A stretch of DNA of 14,349 nucleotides, from the NCBI GenBank assembly GCA_900545735.1, contig URAC01000019.1, positions 1 to 14,349 on the forward strand, in the 5' to 3' direction. The position numbers were made by a program, and so were the translations under genes. The notes beneath the pieces are model-generated. The model was not told where the DNA came from. It ran no database searches and worked only from the letters and a program-made list of their open reading frames with translations. The DNA is from an uncultured Bacillota bacterium (GTDB taxonomy: Bacteria; Bacillota; Clostridia; Christensenellales; UBA1242). This document shows positions 1 to 7,731 of this stretch, in pieces (positions within the stretch are counted from its first letter, which is position 1; each line of letters begins with the position of its first letter).

Positions 1-39
1 GCCTAGTCTCGTGGGCTCGGAGATGTGTATAAGAGACAG
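1..39. other. Residual Nextera i7-side adapter (artefact)
   Basis: Positions 6-20 read GTCTCGTGGGCTCGG and 21-39 read AGATGTGTATAAGAGACAG. These are the Nextera read-2 adapter and the Tn5 mosaic end used in library preparation. Bases 1-5 (GCCTA) are the reverse complement of the first five bases of the index seen at the other end. This is untrimmed library sequence, not genome, and the first trustworthy base is about 40. Confidence 0.97.
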
Positions 40-68
40 TATTATGAGTTATTTGTAAAGTATTTTTT

Positions 69-923
69 CTAAATATTATTATATATATTTTTATATAAAA
101 CTGAGTCTTGAGCCATATGTCCAGCGGATTCACAAATAATTGTTGGCGTTAATTTTAAATCTTTTATCGCTTTAGCACAAGGTGCAAACTCAGGCCCAAA
201 ACTATCGTCTGTATAATTTAAATGCTTTACTTCACCTTTTTGTGCATACATAATTTTTGAAAAATGTATATGACAATTTTTTACTCTCTCATAGCCCAAT
301 TTTTCAATAGCATAATTGAAAACTTCTAAATAATCTTCATAGTTTCCAAAGGTGCCTAAATTTAAAGCATATATGTGTCCAAAATCGAAAGTTGGAACTA
401 ATATTTTATCTTTTGTGCATAAGTCTATAATCTCTTTCCAGTTTCCAATTTGTGCTTGTTTTCCCATTGTTTCTGGGCAGATAAACATATCATCGTAACC
501 AGCGTCATAAATCTTTTTAATCAAAACATCAAACCTTTTATCTATCAAATTTAATGCCACGCTTCGTTCTTGTTTAGTTTCCGTTCCAGAATGAAAGACC
601 AAGTGCTTTCCGCCCATTGCTCTTAAAATTTTCAAGCCAGTCAAAATATACTGATAGGATTTCTCTGCCATTTCTTCGTCTGGATTAGCAAAATTGATAT
701 AATAAGGTGCGTGAATGCTAAGCAAAATGCCGTTTTCGCGCGCGCATTTACCCAATTTTTCCGCAGTCTTAGTTGTCATTCTATATCCACGCCCAAAAGA
801 ATATTCATAAGCAGTCAACCCTTGCTTTTGTAGCCAAGCAGGAGCATCGCAACTGTCTTTAAACCCTTGCTCATAAAAACTCTCATCATTTCCCGATGGG
901 CCAAATCTAATCTTTTCTTCCAT
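69..923 (-). CDS. Endonuclease IV (Nfo) family TIM-barrel protein
   Basis: This 284-residue protein belongs to the AP endonuclease family 2 / endonuclease IV fold, whose classic members cut DNA at abasic sites using three zinc ions. Metal-ligand motifs are visible in order: H71 in SIHAPYY, H111 in VFHSG, E151 in CPETMG, D180 and H183 in TFDFGH, H218 in CHIHFS, H234, and E265 in ICES. The length matches E. coli Nfo. One expected ligand differs: the Asp two residues before H234 (the DRH motif of canonical Nfo) is V232 here, so this may be a diverged paralogue with altered metal loading or substrate. Its ATG follows the truB stop codon directly, with an AAAGAGGA ribosome binding site inside the truB end, so it is the last visible gene of the rimP-nusA operon. 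The family is clear; true AP-endonuclease activity is inference. The codons run to a TAG stop close to the left adapter, and no terminator is visible in the 29 bases that remain. Confidence 0.85.
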   Translation of the reverse strand: MEEKIRFGPSGNDESFYEQGFKDSCDAPAWLQKQGLTAYEYSFGRGYRMTTKTAEKLGKCARENGILLSIHAPYYINFANPDEEMAEKSYQYILTGLKILRAMGGKHLVFHSGTETKQERSVALNLIDKRFDVLIKKIYDAGYDDMFICPETMGKQAQIGNWKEIIDLCTKDKILVPTFDFGHIYALNLGTFGNYEDYLEVFNYAIEKLGYERVKNCHIHFSKIMYAQKGEVKHLNYTDDSFGPEFAPCAKAIKDLKLTPTIICESAGHMAQDSVLYKNIYNNI

Positions 924-1874
924 TTATTCCTCTTTCAAAAATGTGTTTATTTTAAGTTTGCCATTTTCAACACTTGCCAAACCTATAAGTTCACCATTAG
1001 AATATAACTTTCTTATGCCTTTAAATTCTACTATTTTTACAGTCTGACCGCAAAGCAATTTTTTGCAATCTTCACTTGTAATTTCAATTTTTTCTAAATC
1101 TACAACTTCATCTATAGATAAAACTTTATATTGATTATTTTCAATTTGCTGAAAAGTAAAAGCGTTTGAAATATCAAACTTTCCGCATTTTGTCCTAACA
1201 AGCCAAGCCATAGTTCCATAGGTCTGCATCGCCGTTGCTATATCTCGAACCAAACTTCTGATATATGTTCCCGCAGAACACTCGATTTCAAATTCATAAC
1301 TGTTGTTATAGAAACAAGATTTTATTTTATCAATGGAGTTTGTAACATTATCATCTTTATTTTCTTTAATAAAGAAATTTAAATTTTCTTCAATCTTTTC
1401 AACATTTTCAATTTTTTTAAAATTAATATCAAAAATTTGAATTTTCCTAGACGCCAACTCAACTTCTTGCCCATTTCTTGCCAAATCATAAGCCTTTTTG
1501 CCATTGACTTTTAAAGCTGAAAATTTAGGCGGAAATTGTTCAATAATTCCAATAAATTTATTGATTACATTTGCAATATCTTGATTTTTTATTTGTTTAT
1601 TGTCAACATCAAGCACCTTTCCTTCGCAATCCAAAGTGTCAGTTTGAAACCCAAAAACAAAAGTGGCTTTATATGTTTTATTTTTTGTTAAAAAATAGTC
1701 AAAAAGGCGTGTTGCCTTGCCAAAAGTAACTGGCAAAACGCCGCTTGCAAGTGGGTCAAGCGTGCCTAAATGCCCCGCTTTTTTGGCTCCTAAAAGAAAT
1801 TTAACTTTATTTACGGCGGCATTTGAACTAATATTTACAGGCTTATTTAATAATATAACGCCACTACTTTGCAT
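924..1874 (-). CDS. truB: tRNA pseudouridine(55) synthase TruB
   Basis: TruB isomerises U55 of the tRNA T-loop to pseudouridine in the cytoplasm. The protein carries the family N-terminus ILLNKPVNISS, the catalytic motif GHLGTLDPLASG with nucleophile D40, and the conserved AGTYIRSLVRDIA segment (about 201-213), followed by a C-terminal PUA-like region. I start it at the ATG whose first base is 1874, giving 316 residues. That ATG is preceded by GAGAGG and matches the family N-terminus, while the longer frame to 1916 would add 14 residues lying inside the preceding gene. It overlaps the end of the DHH phosphoesterase gene by 11 bases, suggesting translational coupling. Residues about 153-192 form a Lys/Glu/Asn-rich insertion just before the AGTYIR strand that I do not recall in Bacillus-type TruB. 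Otherwise it looks intact and functional. Confidence 0.96.
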   Translation of the reverse strand: MQSSGVILLNKPVNISSNAAVNKVKFLLGAKKAGHLGTLDPLASGVLPVTFGKATRLFDYFLTKNKTYKATFVFGFQTDTLDCEGKVLDVDNKQIKNQDIANVINKFIGIIEQFPPKFSALKVNGKKAYDLARNGQEVELASRKIQIFDINFKKIENVEKIEENLNFFIKENKDDNVTNSIDKIKSCFYNNSYEFEIECSAGTYIRSLVRDIATAMQTYGTMAWLVRTKCGKFDISNAFTFQQIENNQYKVLSIDEVVDLEKIEITSEDCKKLLCGQTVKIVEFKGIRKLYSNGELIGLASVENGKLKINTFLKEE

Positions 1875-2844
1875 TTTCCCTCTCACACATTTCAATTTGC
1901 TTTTTGCAAGCAGCAAAAACCTGCTTTTTTAATTCGCGGAGTTTTCCATTTGTTGTGCAGCCAGCAGCATTTATATGCCCGCCACCGCCAAATTGTGATG
2001 CAACTGCATTGACATCATAATTCAAGCTTGACCTAAATGAAATGCTCCATAAATTTTTGCCTTTTTCTTTAAATATTGCAGTTATTTTCGCGCCTGAGAT
2101 ATCCACTATAAGCGTCAAAAATTTTGATATATCACTAAACATACAATGCAATCTTTTGCAATCTTTTTGTGTAACAATCAAATATGCTATTTCGTCTTTT
2201 AACTTTACATTTTTAGCCATAAAACTTGCAACTCTAACTTGATTTAGAGTTTTTTGTTTTTGCGTTGCGTAGACAATTCTATCAAAATCCGCTTGCAAAG
2301 ACACCAAATTTGCAGTTACCTCAAAAGTTTCATTTGTTACATCGCTATTTGTAAAATTGTTGGTGTCTGCAATGATTGCACCAAGCATTGCGGACGCCAT
2401 ATCTGGAGTGATATCAAAATCGCATTTTTTCAAAAAATTGAAAATTACTTGACCGCACGCCGGCGCTTTTGGCTCTACATAACAAAGTTTTGCATAATTA
2501 GTGTTGGAAAGATGATGGTCAATTAAAATGGAATTTTCAAAATCGCAAAATATATCACCATATTTGCCTAGTTTCGACTTTGTTGCAGTGTCTGCAGATA
2601 TTATCAAATCAAAATTTTCAATGTTTAATTCCGTTTTATTGATGTTTTCACAATATGGAATGAATGACAAATAATGAGGAATATCGCTGTCGACAAAAAC
2701 TTCAACATTTTTGCCAAGTTCTCTCATTAGCATAGCCATAGTGCAGATTGACCCAACGCAATCTCCATCAACGCTTGTATGCCCAAAGACTGCAACATTT
2801 TTAGCAGACAATATTTTTTCCTTCATTTGATTGATTAATTCCAT
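1864..2844 (-). CDS. nrnA: DHH-family oligoribonuclease / pAp phosphatase NrnA
   Basis: This 326-residue protein is a DHH/DHHA1 phosphoesterase of the NrnA type. That type degrades very short RNAs (nanoRNA) and dephosphorylates 3'-phosphoadenosine 5'-phosphate, depending on Mn. Motifs in order are GHTSVDGDCVGS (H22, D26, D28), ISADTA (D85), the signature LIDHHLSN (D109, H110, H111), GAIIADTNNF (D160), and the DHHA1 glycine loop GGGGHINAAG from residue 286. Its length fits the family at about 310-330 residues. The ATG has a well-placed TAGGAG site. It sits between rbfA and truB, as commonly seen in Clostridia, and its end overlaps truB. Assignment to the NrnA branch rather than another DHH subfamily rests on length and context. 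Confidence 0.92.
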   Translation of the reverse strand: MELINQMKEKILSAKNVAVFGHTSVDGDCVGSICTMAMLMRELGKNVEVFVDSDIPHYLSFIPYCENINKTELNIENFDLIISADTATKSKLGKYGDIFCDFENSILIDHHLSNTNYAKLCYVEPKAPACGQVIFNFLKKCDFDITPDMASAMLGAIIADTNNFTNSDVTNETFEVTANLVSLQADFDRIVYATQKQKTLNQVRVASFMAKNVKLKDEIAYLIVTQKDCKRLHCMFSDISKFLTLIVDISGAKITAIFKEKGKNLWSISFRSSLNYDVNAVASQFGGGGHINAAGCTTNGKLRELKKQVFAACKKQIEMCERENAK

Positions 2845-2864
2845 AATTTTCTCCTAATTTAAAC

Positions 2865-2890
2865 AAAAAATAGATATAAAAATATATCTA
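2865..2890 (-). terminator. Weak terminator-like hairpin between rbfA and nrnA
   Basis: On the minus strand the rbfA stop codon begins an 8-bp perfect inverted repeat, TAGATATA, with a TTTT loop and TATATCTA. A run of six T follows. The shape is that of an intrinsic terminator, but the stem holds only one G-C pair, so it would be weak. It could give partial read-through or 3'-end processing inside the operon, or be chance in AT-rich DNA. Confidence 0.35.
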
Positions 2891-3214
2891 ATTTTTGATT
2901 TTACGCAAAAGTTCTTCAATTTTATTAGCATTTGCTTCTGTGTTGTCCACAACAAAGTTTAATTCTGGTGTGTTTTTCATAATTAATTTGTTTGCCAATT
3001 CGTGCCTAATAAAACCTTTGGACGAGTTCAAAAGTTTGACAATGTCTTTTCCACTTTCACATTGAACGCCAATTTTAGCGCTTTTTAAATCTGGTGATGT
3101 TTCAACATATGTCAATGTAACAATATTGGCAGAAATGCGTTTATCATTCATATTTTGAATGATTTGTAGCAATGCTTTCATAATTTCTGAATTAACTCTT
3201 TCCATTCTATACAT
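2888..3214 (-). CDS. rbfA: 30S ribosome-binding factor RbfA
   Basis: RbfA is a small KH-like protein that binds the immature 30S subunit near the 5' end of 16S rRNA and helps final maturation and cold adaptation. The 108-residue product has the family pattern: R-x-E-R-V near the start, a central VTLTYVETSPDLKSAKIGV strand-turn-strand, GFIRHELANKL, and TPELNFVVDNT near the end. The frame is open to a GTG at 3223, but the ATG whose first base is 3214 lies six bases after an AGAGGTG ribosome binding site and gives a standard N-terminus, so I prefer it. The start falls 11 bases after the infB stop, consistent with one message. This is the usual neighbour of infB and truB. Confidence 0.94.
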   Translation of the reverse strand: MYRMERVNSEIMKALLQIIQNMNDKRISANIVTLTYVETSPDLKSAKIGVQCESGKDIVKLLNSSKGFIRHELANKLIMKNTPELNFVVDNTEANANKIEELLRKIKN

Positions 3215-3225
3215 ATCTAGCACCT

Positions 3226-5712
3226 CTACTTTTTGATTGGCTCATTAACATAAAATTCAAGCGTATCGCCCTCTTTAACAAGATTGCCATCTTGAAGTTT
3301 AATGCCGCATTCAAAGCCCTTTGCGACTTCTGCTTTATCGTCTTTAACAATCTTTAAACTTTCAACTGGTGTTTCAACAACAAGTTCTCCATTTCTGAAC
3401 ACCCTTGCTGTGCTGTTTCTTGTTGCTTTTCCGTCTGTAATATATGAACCAACAACATATCCAACGCTAGAAAGTTTAAACATTGCTCTAACTTCTGCGT
3501 GGCCAATAACAACTTGTTCATATTTGATTGTTTGCATTCCGTTTATAGCTGCTGTAATGTCATCAACAACATCATAAATAACTGTGTATGATTTTATTTC
3601 TACACCTTGCGTTTTTGCAAGCATCTCTGCTTTTGGACCAACTTTAACATTAAATGCAATTATGACTGCTGATGAAGCCTTTGCAAGAAGGACATCAGAT
3701 TCTGTAACAAAACCTGCTGCGCTATGGATACAAACAACCCTAACTTCATCGTTTTCTATTGTTGTAAGCGTTTGTTTCAATGCTTCAACTGAGCCTTGAA
3801 CATCGGCTTTAATAATGATATTCAATGATTTTAATTTGCCTTCATTGACCTTGCTCATAAAGTCATCTAAAGACACTCCTGATGTTGTGTTTGCCCTGTC
3901 TTCTTTTATCTTATTCTTTCTTTCTTCAATGACTTGTTTAGACAATTTCTCGTCAACGGCAACAACAATATCTCCTGCATTAGGAACATCTTGGAAGCCC
4001 AAAACTGAAACTGCTTCGGAAGGGCCTGCGCTCTTAACGGATTTGCCATTATCGTCAAACATTGCCCTAACTTTGCCATAAGTTAAGCCACAGACAATGT
4101 TATCGCCAACTTTAAGTGTTCCGTTTTGAACAAGAACTGAAGCAACTGGACCTCTGTTTTTGTCTAATTCTGCTTCTATTACAACGCCATTAGCCATTCT
4201 ATTTGGATTTGCTTTTAATTCTTGAACATCAGCAACAAGAATGATTGTTTCAAGCAATTTGTCTATTCCCATGCCTTGTTTTGCTGAAATTGGAACTAAA
4301 ATTGTGTCGCCACCCCATTCTTCTGGAAGGACATTGTGTTCTGATAATTGTTGCTTAATTCTCTCTGGATTAGCTCCTGGCTTATCCATCTTATTGATTG
4401 CAACAATCATTGGAACACCTGCTGCTTTGATATGGTCTATCGCTTCAACAGTTTGTGGCATTATTCCGTCATCTGCAGCAACAACTAAAACAGCAACGTC
4501 AGTTACTTGCGCTCCGCGCGCTCTCATAGAAGTGAAAGCAGCGTGTCCTGGTGTATCAATAAATGTAATTTTCCTGCCACCTGCAGTGATTGTATAAGCA
4601 CCAATTCTTTGAGTAATTCCACCTGCTTCTCCAGATACAACATTGGTTTTTCTAATTGCATCAAGAAGAGATGTTTTGCCGTGGTCAACGTGACCCATAA
4701 CTGTTACAACTGGTGGTCTAACAACCAATTCTTCATCTTTATCTTCAACTGTCAAATCTTTTAATTGTTCTTCAAAAGTTTTGTCAAGTTTTAATTCAAG
4801 TGTAACGCCCATATCTGACAAAGCAAGTTCGGCGGTTTCAAAATCAACAACGCTGTTGATTGTTGCCATAACGCCCAACATCATCAATTTTTTGATGATT
4901 TCAGTTGCTGGTTTTCCAGTCTTTTCTGAAAGTGTTTTGACTGTAACTGTTTCAGAATTAATTACAGCGTGGTCAATAACTGGAGCAACAAAAGTAGGCT
5001 TTTCTTTTTTGGTCTTTATAAGTTTTCTCGAACCCATTCTTGTTTCTTCAAAATCATCGCCATTGTTAACAAAGACATTTTTATTGCTCAAATTACGCTT
5101 GTTTGGAATTTGTTGTTTCTTTTCGTCATAATTTTGTCTATTTGGAGATTTATTTTTATTTCCAAAAGTCCTTGTTTGTTCTGGCAACACAATAGGTTCA
5201 GCAGTAAAAGATTTAAAATTATTGCCTTTACTTGCTGCAAAAGAGCCTTTAGGGCCATTAAATTGCTTATTTCCAAAAGGTTTTTGGTCATTTTTTTGAA
5301 AATTAGGTTTTTGACCTTGATTATTTCTATTTTGGAAATTTTGATTTTTATTAAATTCCTTATTATAAGGCTTTTGCTCTTTATTAAATGGCCTATTTTG
5401 AGCATTTTCTCTATTATTTTTGCGTTCTGCACTATCAAAAGCTTTATTAAACTCTTGTTTTTTATTATAAGAAATTTCTTCATTTAAAGGGACAATTTCT
5501 GACTCGACTGTTTTAACTTCAACTACCTTTTCTTCAACGACCTTCTTTTGCTCGTCAAATTTCTTTTTAGCAACACTAATATCTGTTTGAAGTTGGTCAA
5601 GTTGAACCTTCGAACTTCTAATGTTCCTTAAAAGTGATTGAATAGAACCACCAACTTGAAGTTCGTGAATTGCTCTTAAATTTACAAATCCTTGATTTTT
5701 ATTCTCTGCCAT
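3226..5712 (-). CDS. infB: Translation initiation factor IF-2
   Basis: IF2 is the GTPase that brings formyl-Met-tRNA to the 30S subunit and promotes 50S joining. The 828-residue protein has an N-terminal helical domain, then a disordered Asn/Gln/Lys/Phe-rich linker at about 84-240, and an IF2-N subdomain at about 256-302 (VTVKTLSEKTGKPATEIIKK). The GTPase domain shows G1 GHVDHGKT (340-347), G2 GGITQRIGAY, G3 DTPGHAAF (386-393), G4 NKMD (440-443) and G5 SAK. Domains II-IV run to the C-terminal PIKK. Its ATG overlaps the ylxR stop by one base (TAATG) behind AAAGGAG, so the two are probably translationally coupled. The lysine-rich linker creates open frames in other registers on both strands; these are shadows. 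All key GTPase residues are present. Confidence 0.98.
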   Translation of the reverse strand: MAENKNQGFVNLRAIHELQVGGSIQSLLRNIRSSKVQLDQLQTDISVAKKKFDEQKKVVEEKVVEVKTVESEIVPLNEEISYNKKQEFNKAFDSAERKNNRENAQNRPFNKEQKPYNKEFNKNQNFQNRNNQGQKPNFQKNDQKPFGNKQFNGPKGSFAASKGNNFKSFTAEPIVLPEQTRTFGNKNKSPNRQNYDEKKQQIPNKRNLSNKNVFVNNGDDFEETRMGSRKLIKTKKEKPTFVAPVIDHAVINSETVTVKTLSEKTGKPATEIIKKLMMLGVMATINSVVDFETAELALSDMGVTLELKLDKTFEEQLKDLTVEDKDEELVVRPPVVTVMGHVDHGKTSLLDAIRKTNVVSGEAGGITQRIGAYTITAGGRKITFIDTPGHAAFTSMRARGAQVTDVAVLVVAADDGIMPQTVEAIDHIKAAGVPMIVAINKMDKPGANPERIKQQLSEHNVLPEEWGGDTILVPISAKQGMGIDKLLETIILVADVQELKANPNRMANGVVIEAELDKNRGPVASVLVQNGTLKVGDNIVCGLTYGKVRAMFDDNGKSVKSAGPSEAVSVLGFQDVPNAGDIVVAVDEKLSKQVIEERKNKIKEDRANTTSGVSLDDFMSKVNEGKLKSLNIIIKADVQGSVEALKQTLTTIENDEVRVVCIHSAAGFVTESDVLLAKASSAVIIAFNVKVGPKAEMLAKTQGVEIKSYTVIYDVVDDITAAINGMQTIKYEQVVIGHAEVRAMFKLSSVGYVVGSYITDGKATRNSTARVFRNGELVVETPVESLKIVKDDKAEVAKGFECGIKLQDGNLVKEGDTLEFYVNEPIKK

Positions 5713-5969
5713 TAATTCTCCTTTAAATTTTCTTGTATACTTTCATACAATTTATCTTCAATAGGCATTTTAAATGCCCTGCTTAAAGCCTTTGTCTTTT
5801 TAAGTTTTGTTAAACATGCTTCGCAATTACAAACATACGCTCCACGACAATTTCTTTTTTGAGTTTTATCAACGATGATTTCATTGTCTGCCGTTTTAAT
5901 AAACCTGAGCATTTGAGTTCTATCTTTCATTTGCTTGCAAACTATGCACATTCTTAAAACTTCTTTCAT
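5712..5969 (-). CDS. ylxR: YlxR/RnpM family RNA-binding protein
   Basis: This is an 85-residue DUF448 protein. The Bacillus subtilis homologue (YlxR, renamed RnpM) has been reported to bind RNase P RNA and modulate its activity. The family start is recognisable in RMCIVCKQMKDRTQMLRFIK and the second half in RGAYVCNCEACLTKLKKTKAL. Cysteines at 8, 11, 41, 47, 49 and 52 could bind metal. The usual GRGAY motif reads CRGAY here, with Cys replacing the first Gly. It sits between nusA and infB as in most Firmicutes, starts one base after the nusA stop behind GAGGAG, and overlaps infB by one base. The ylxQ gene that often follows it is missing. Confidence 0.92.
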   Translation of the reverse strand: MKEVLRMCIVCKQMKDRTQMLRFIKTADNEIIVDKTQKRNCRGAYVCNCEACLTKLKKTKALSRAFKMPIEDKLYESIQENLKEN

Positions 5970-5970
5970 T

Positions 5971-7140
5971 TTACTCCTCGTCTAAATTGATTTCTTCAAG
6001 GTCGTCCATACTGTCGAAAGAATCGAAATCTGAAAGTGAATTATCTTCTGATATGTCAGTGATTTCATATTCAATTTCTGGGCTAACATTTTCTTCTTTA
6101 GCCACTTGTGATTCTGGTTTAACATCAATTTTCCAACCTGTAAGCCTTGCTGCAAGCCTTACATTTTGTCCGCTCTTGCCAATAGCAAGTGAAAGTTTAT
6201 CGTCTGGGACAATAACTCTTGATGCTTTTAAACTATCGTTTGTTTCAACGCTTATAATCTTTGCTGGGCTTAATGCTCTTGCAATATATTCAAGCGCATC
6301 ATCTGAATATAAAACTAAATCAACTTTTTCGCCATTTAGTTCTGAAACAATAGTGTTAATTCTAACACCACGATTTCCAACGCAAGCGCCAATAGCATCA
6401 ACATTAGGTTTGTCGCTATAAACAGCAACTTTTGTTCTATTTCCTGGGTCCCTAGCGATATTTTTAATAACAACTTCGCCAGATGCAATTTCCGGAACTT
6501 CAAGTTCAAACAATTTTCTTACAAAGCCAATATTGCTTCTTGAAACTTGAATTTGTGGTCCACGCAAGCCATCTTTGATTTTCTTAACATAAACTTTAAT
6601 TCTATCGCCTTCGTGGAATTTTTCTCCTGGAATTTGGTCTGATTCAAGCATAACGCCTTCTGAATGAGAACCTGTGATTTGAACATAAACAACGCCATTA
6701 TCTATTCTTTTAACGATTGTTGTTAAAAGTTCGTCTTCCTTTTCAGAAAGTTCATTTGCTGCAATTTGCCTTTCCATTTCTTTTAATTTTTGCATAACAA
6801 CTTGCTTTGCTGTTTGTGCTGCAATTCTTCCAAAATCTTTTGGGCTTTCTTCTTCAACAACATTATCTCCGATGTTGTAAGATTTTTTAATTTTTCTAGC
6901 ATCTTCAAGTGACATTTCTTTGTCTGGGTCAACAACTTCTTCAACGATTGTTTTATAAGAATACACTTTAATTGTATTTTTTTCTGGAACTAATTTTACA
7001 AGCGCGTGTTTAGCTTCCCCGCAAGATTTTTTGTAAGCAGATGTCAATGCTGCTTCCAATGCTTCAACAAAGCTTTCTTTATCGATTTTCTTTTGCATTT
7101 CTAATTCGTCCAATGCTAAAAAAAAGTCTTTATTAATCAT
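5971..7140 (-). CDS. nusA: Transcription termination/antitermination protein NusA
   Basis: NusA binds RNA polymerase and nascent RNA, promoting pausing, hairpin termination and rRNA antitermination. The 389-residue protein has the N-terminal polymerase-binding domain (about 1-125), an S1 domain (about 136-201), KH1 with GACVGNRGVRI (251-261), and KH2 with IGKSGQNVRLAARLTG (320-335). A highly acidic tail runs from about 345 to 389. B. subtilis NusA is slightly shorter and also lacks the two acidic repeats of E. coli NusA; the acidic tail here is the only extra part. ATG start with TAGGAG. It lies 62 bases after rimP; that gap shows only a weak 6-bp hairpin and no convincing promoter or terminator. 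Confidence 0.97.
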   Translation of the reverse strand: MINKDFFLALDELEMQKKIDKESFVEALEAALTSAYKKSCGEAKHALVKLVPEKNTIKVYSYKTIVEEVVDPDKEMSLEDARKIKKSYNIGDNVVEEESPKDFGRIAAQTAKQVVMQKLKEMERQIAANELSEKEDELLTTIVKRIDNGVVYVQITGSHSEGVMLESDQIPGEKFHEGDRIKVYVKKIKDGLRGPQIQVSRSNIGFVRKLFELEVPEIASGEVVIKNIARDPGNRTKVAVYSDKPNVDAIGACVGNRGVRINTIVSELNGEKVDLVLYSDDALEYIARALSPAKIISVETNDSLKASRVIVPDDKLSLAIGKSGQNVRLAARLTGWKIDVKPESQVAKEENVSPEIEYEITDISEDNSLSDFDSFDSMDDLEEINLDEE

Positions 7141-7202
7141 ATCTTTCTCCTATTTTTTGTTTTTTTATATTTTAATTACTTTTTCAAGTAAGAAAAATCA
7201 AT

Positions 7203-7664
7203 TTAAAATTCCAAATGAAGGGATATATTTCCAATCATTTTCCTTGGCAAGTTAATGTCAAGTTCATTCTCCGTTATTACTATATTTTCTTCGTTAAAAT
7301 CTTTTAATATGCCAGTAAACGCTTTCTTTTTATTGAGTGGTGCATATAACTTGACATCAACAACTTTGTTTAGATTTCTTTTTAAATCTTTGTCTGTTTT
7401 GATTGGTCTATCAAGCCCACAAGATGAAACTGACAAGATGTATGGCATATCTCCTGTTGGATTAAGCTCATCAAGCGGAGCATCAATCAATTTGTGGACC
7501 TTTTCACAATCATCGATTGTTATGCCGTTTGGGCTGTCGATATAAAAGCATAAGTTCATTCCATCAACTTTTTTTGCAAATTCGACTTCAACAACTTCAT
7601 ATCCTAAATTTTCAATTATTGGATTGATATGCTCTTCAACAATTTCAACTACTTTTCCAGCCAT
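7203..7664 (-). CDS. rimP: Ribosome maturation factor RimP
   Basis: RimP binds the free 30S subunit and supports assembly of the central pseudoknot and binding of S12. The 153-residue product has the expected two-domain layout. The N-terminal alpha/beta domain shows GYEVVEVEF and the conserved segment YILSVSSCGLDRPI (75-88), where most homologues read SSPGLDRPL. An SH3-like C-terminal domain follows (FTGILKDF ... ITENELDINLP). ATG start with an AAGGGG site. It is the first gene of the operon, the usual position immediately upstream of nusA. A strong promoter and a leader hairpin lie just upstream. Confidence 0.95.
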   Translation of the reverse strand: MAGKVVEIVEEHINPIIENLGYEVVEVEFAKKVDGMNLCFYIDSPNGITIDDCEKVHKLIDAPLDELNPTGDMPYILSVSSCGLDRPIKTDKDLKRNLNKVVDVKLYAPLNKKKAFTGILKDFNEENIVITENELDINLPRKMIGNISLHLEF

Positions 7665-7686
7665 TAAAACCCCTTTTAACTAATAA

Positions 7687-7708
7687 GAGCGAGCCTTGCG
7701 GCTCACTC
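7687..7708 (-). promoter_or_regulatory. GNRA-capped hairpin in the rimP-nusA operon leader
   Basis: On the minus strand GAGTGAGCC, loop GCAA, GGCTCGCTC forms a nine-pair stem (one T-G wobble) capped by a GNRA tetraloop. It is the most GC-rich stem near any start in the window, lying in otherwise AT-rich DNA. It sits inside the predicted 5' leader, about 17 bases after the predicted transcription start and 22 bases before the rimP ATG. No U-run follows immediately, so it is not a simple terminator. It could be a protein- or ribosome-binding leader, a stabilising 5' structure, or an attenuator. Confidence 0.6.
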
Positions 7709-7731
7709 CCTTAATTTCTAGTAACATAATT

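Noticed and set aside
40..68. Terminator after the endonuclease IV-like gene
   Set aside because: Only 29 genomic bases remain before the adapter, and no stem or T-run is visible on the minus strand.
1875..1916. Longer N-terminus for TruB
   Set aside because: The extra 14 residues lie inside the nrnA coding end, and the ATG whose first base is 1874 has a good GAGAGG site and the family N-terminus.
4241..4597. 118-codon plus-strand open frame opposite infB, and many similar plus-strand frames across 1717-12399
   Set aside because: All lie antisense to clearly conserved genes, have no family resemblance, and arise from low stop density opposite AT-rich codons.
5088..5483. 131-codon minus-strand frame rich in Lys, Ile and Leu
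   Set aside because: It is an alternative register of the low-complexity IF2 linker, with no independent ribosome binding site or recognisable domain.
7141..7202. Promoter or terminator between rimP and nusA
   Set aside because: TTGATT has no acceptable -10 partner at 17 bp, and the TTACTT/AAGTAA hairpin is only 6 bp with no T-run.
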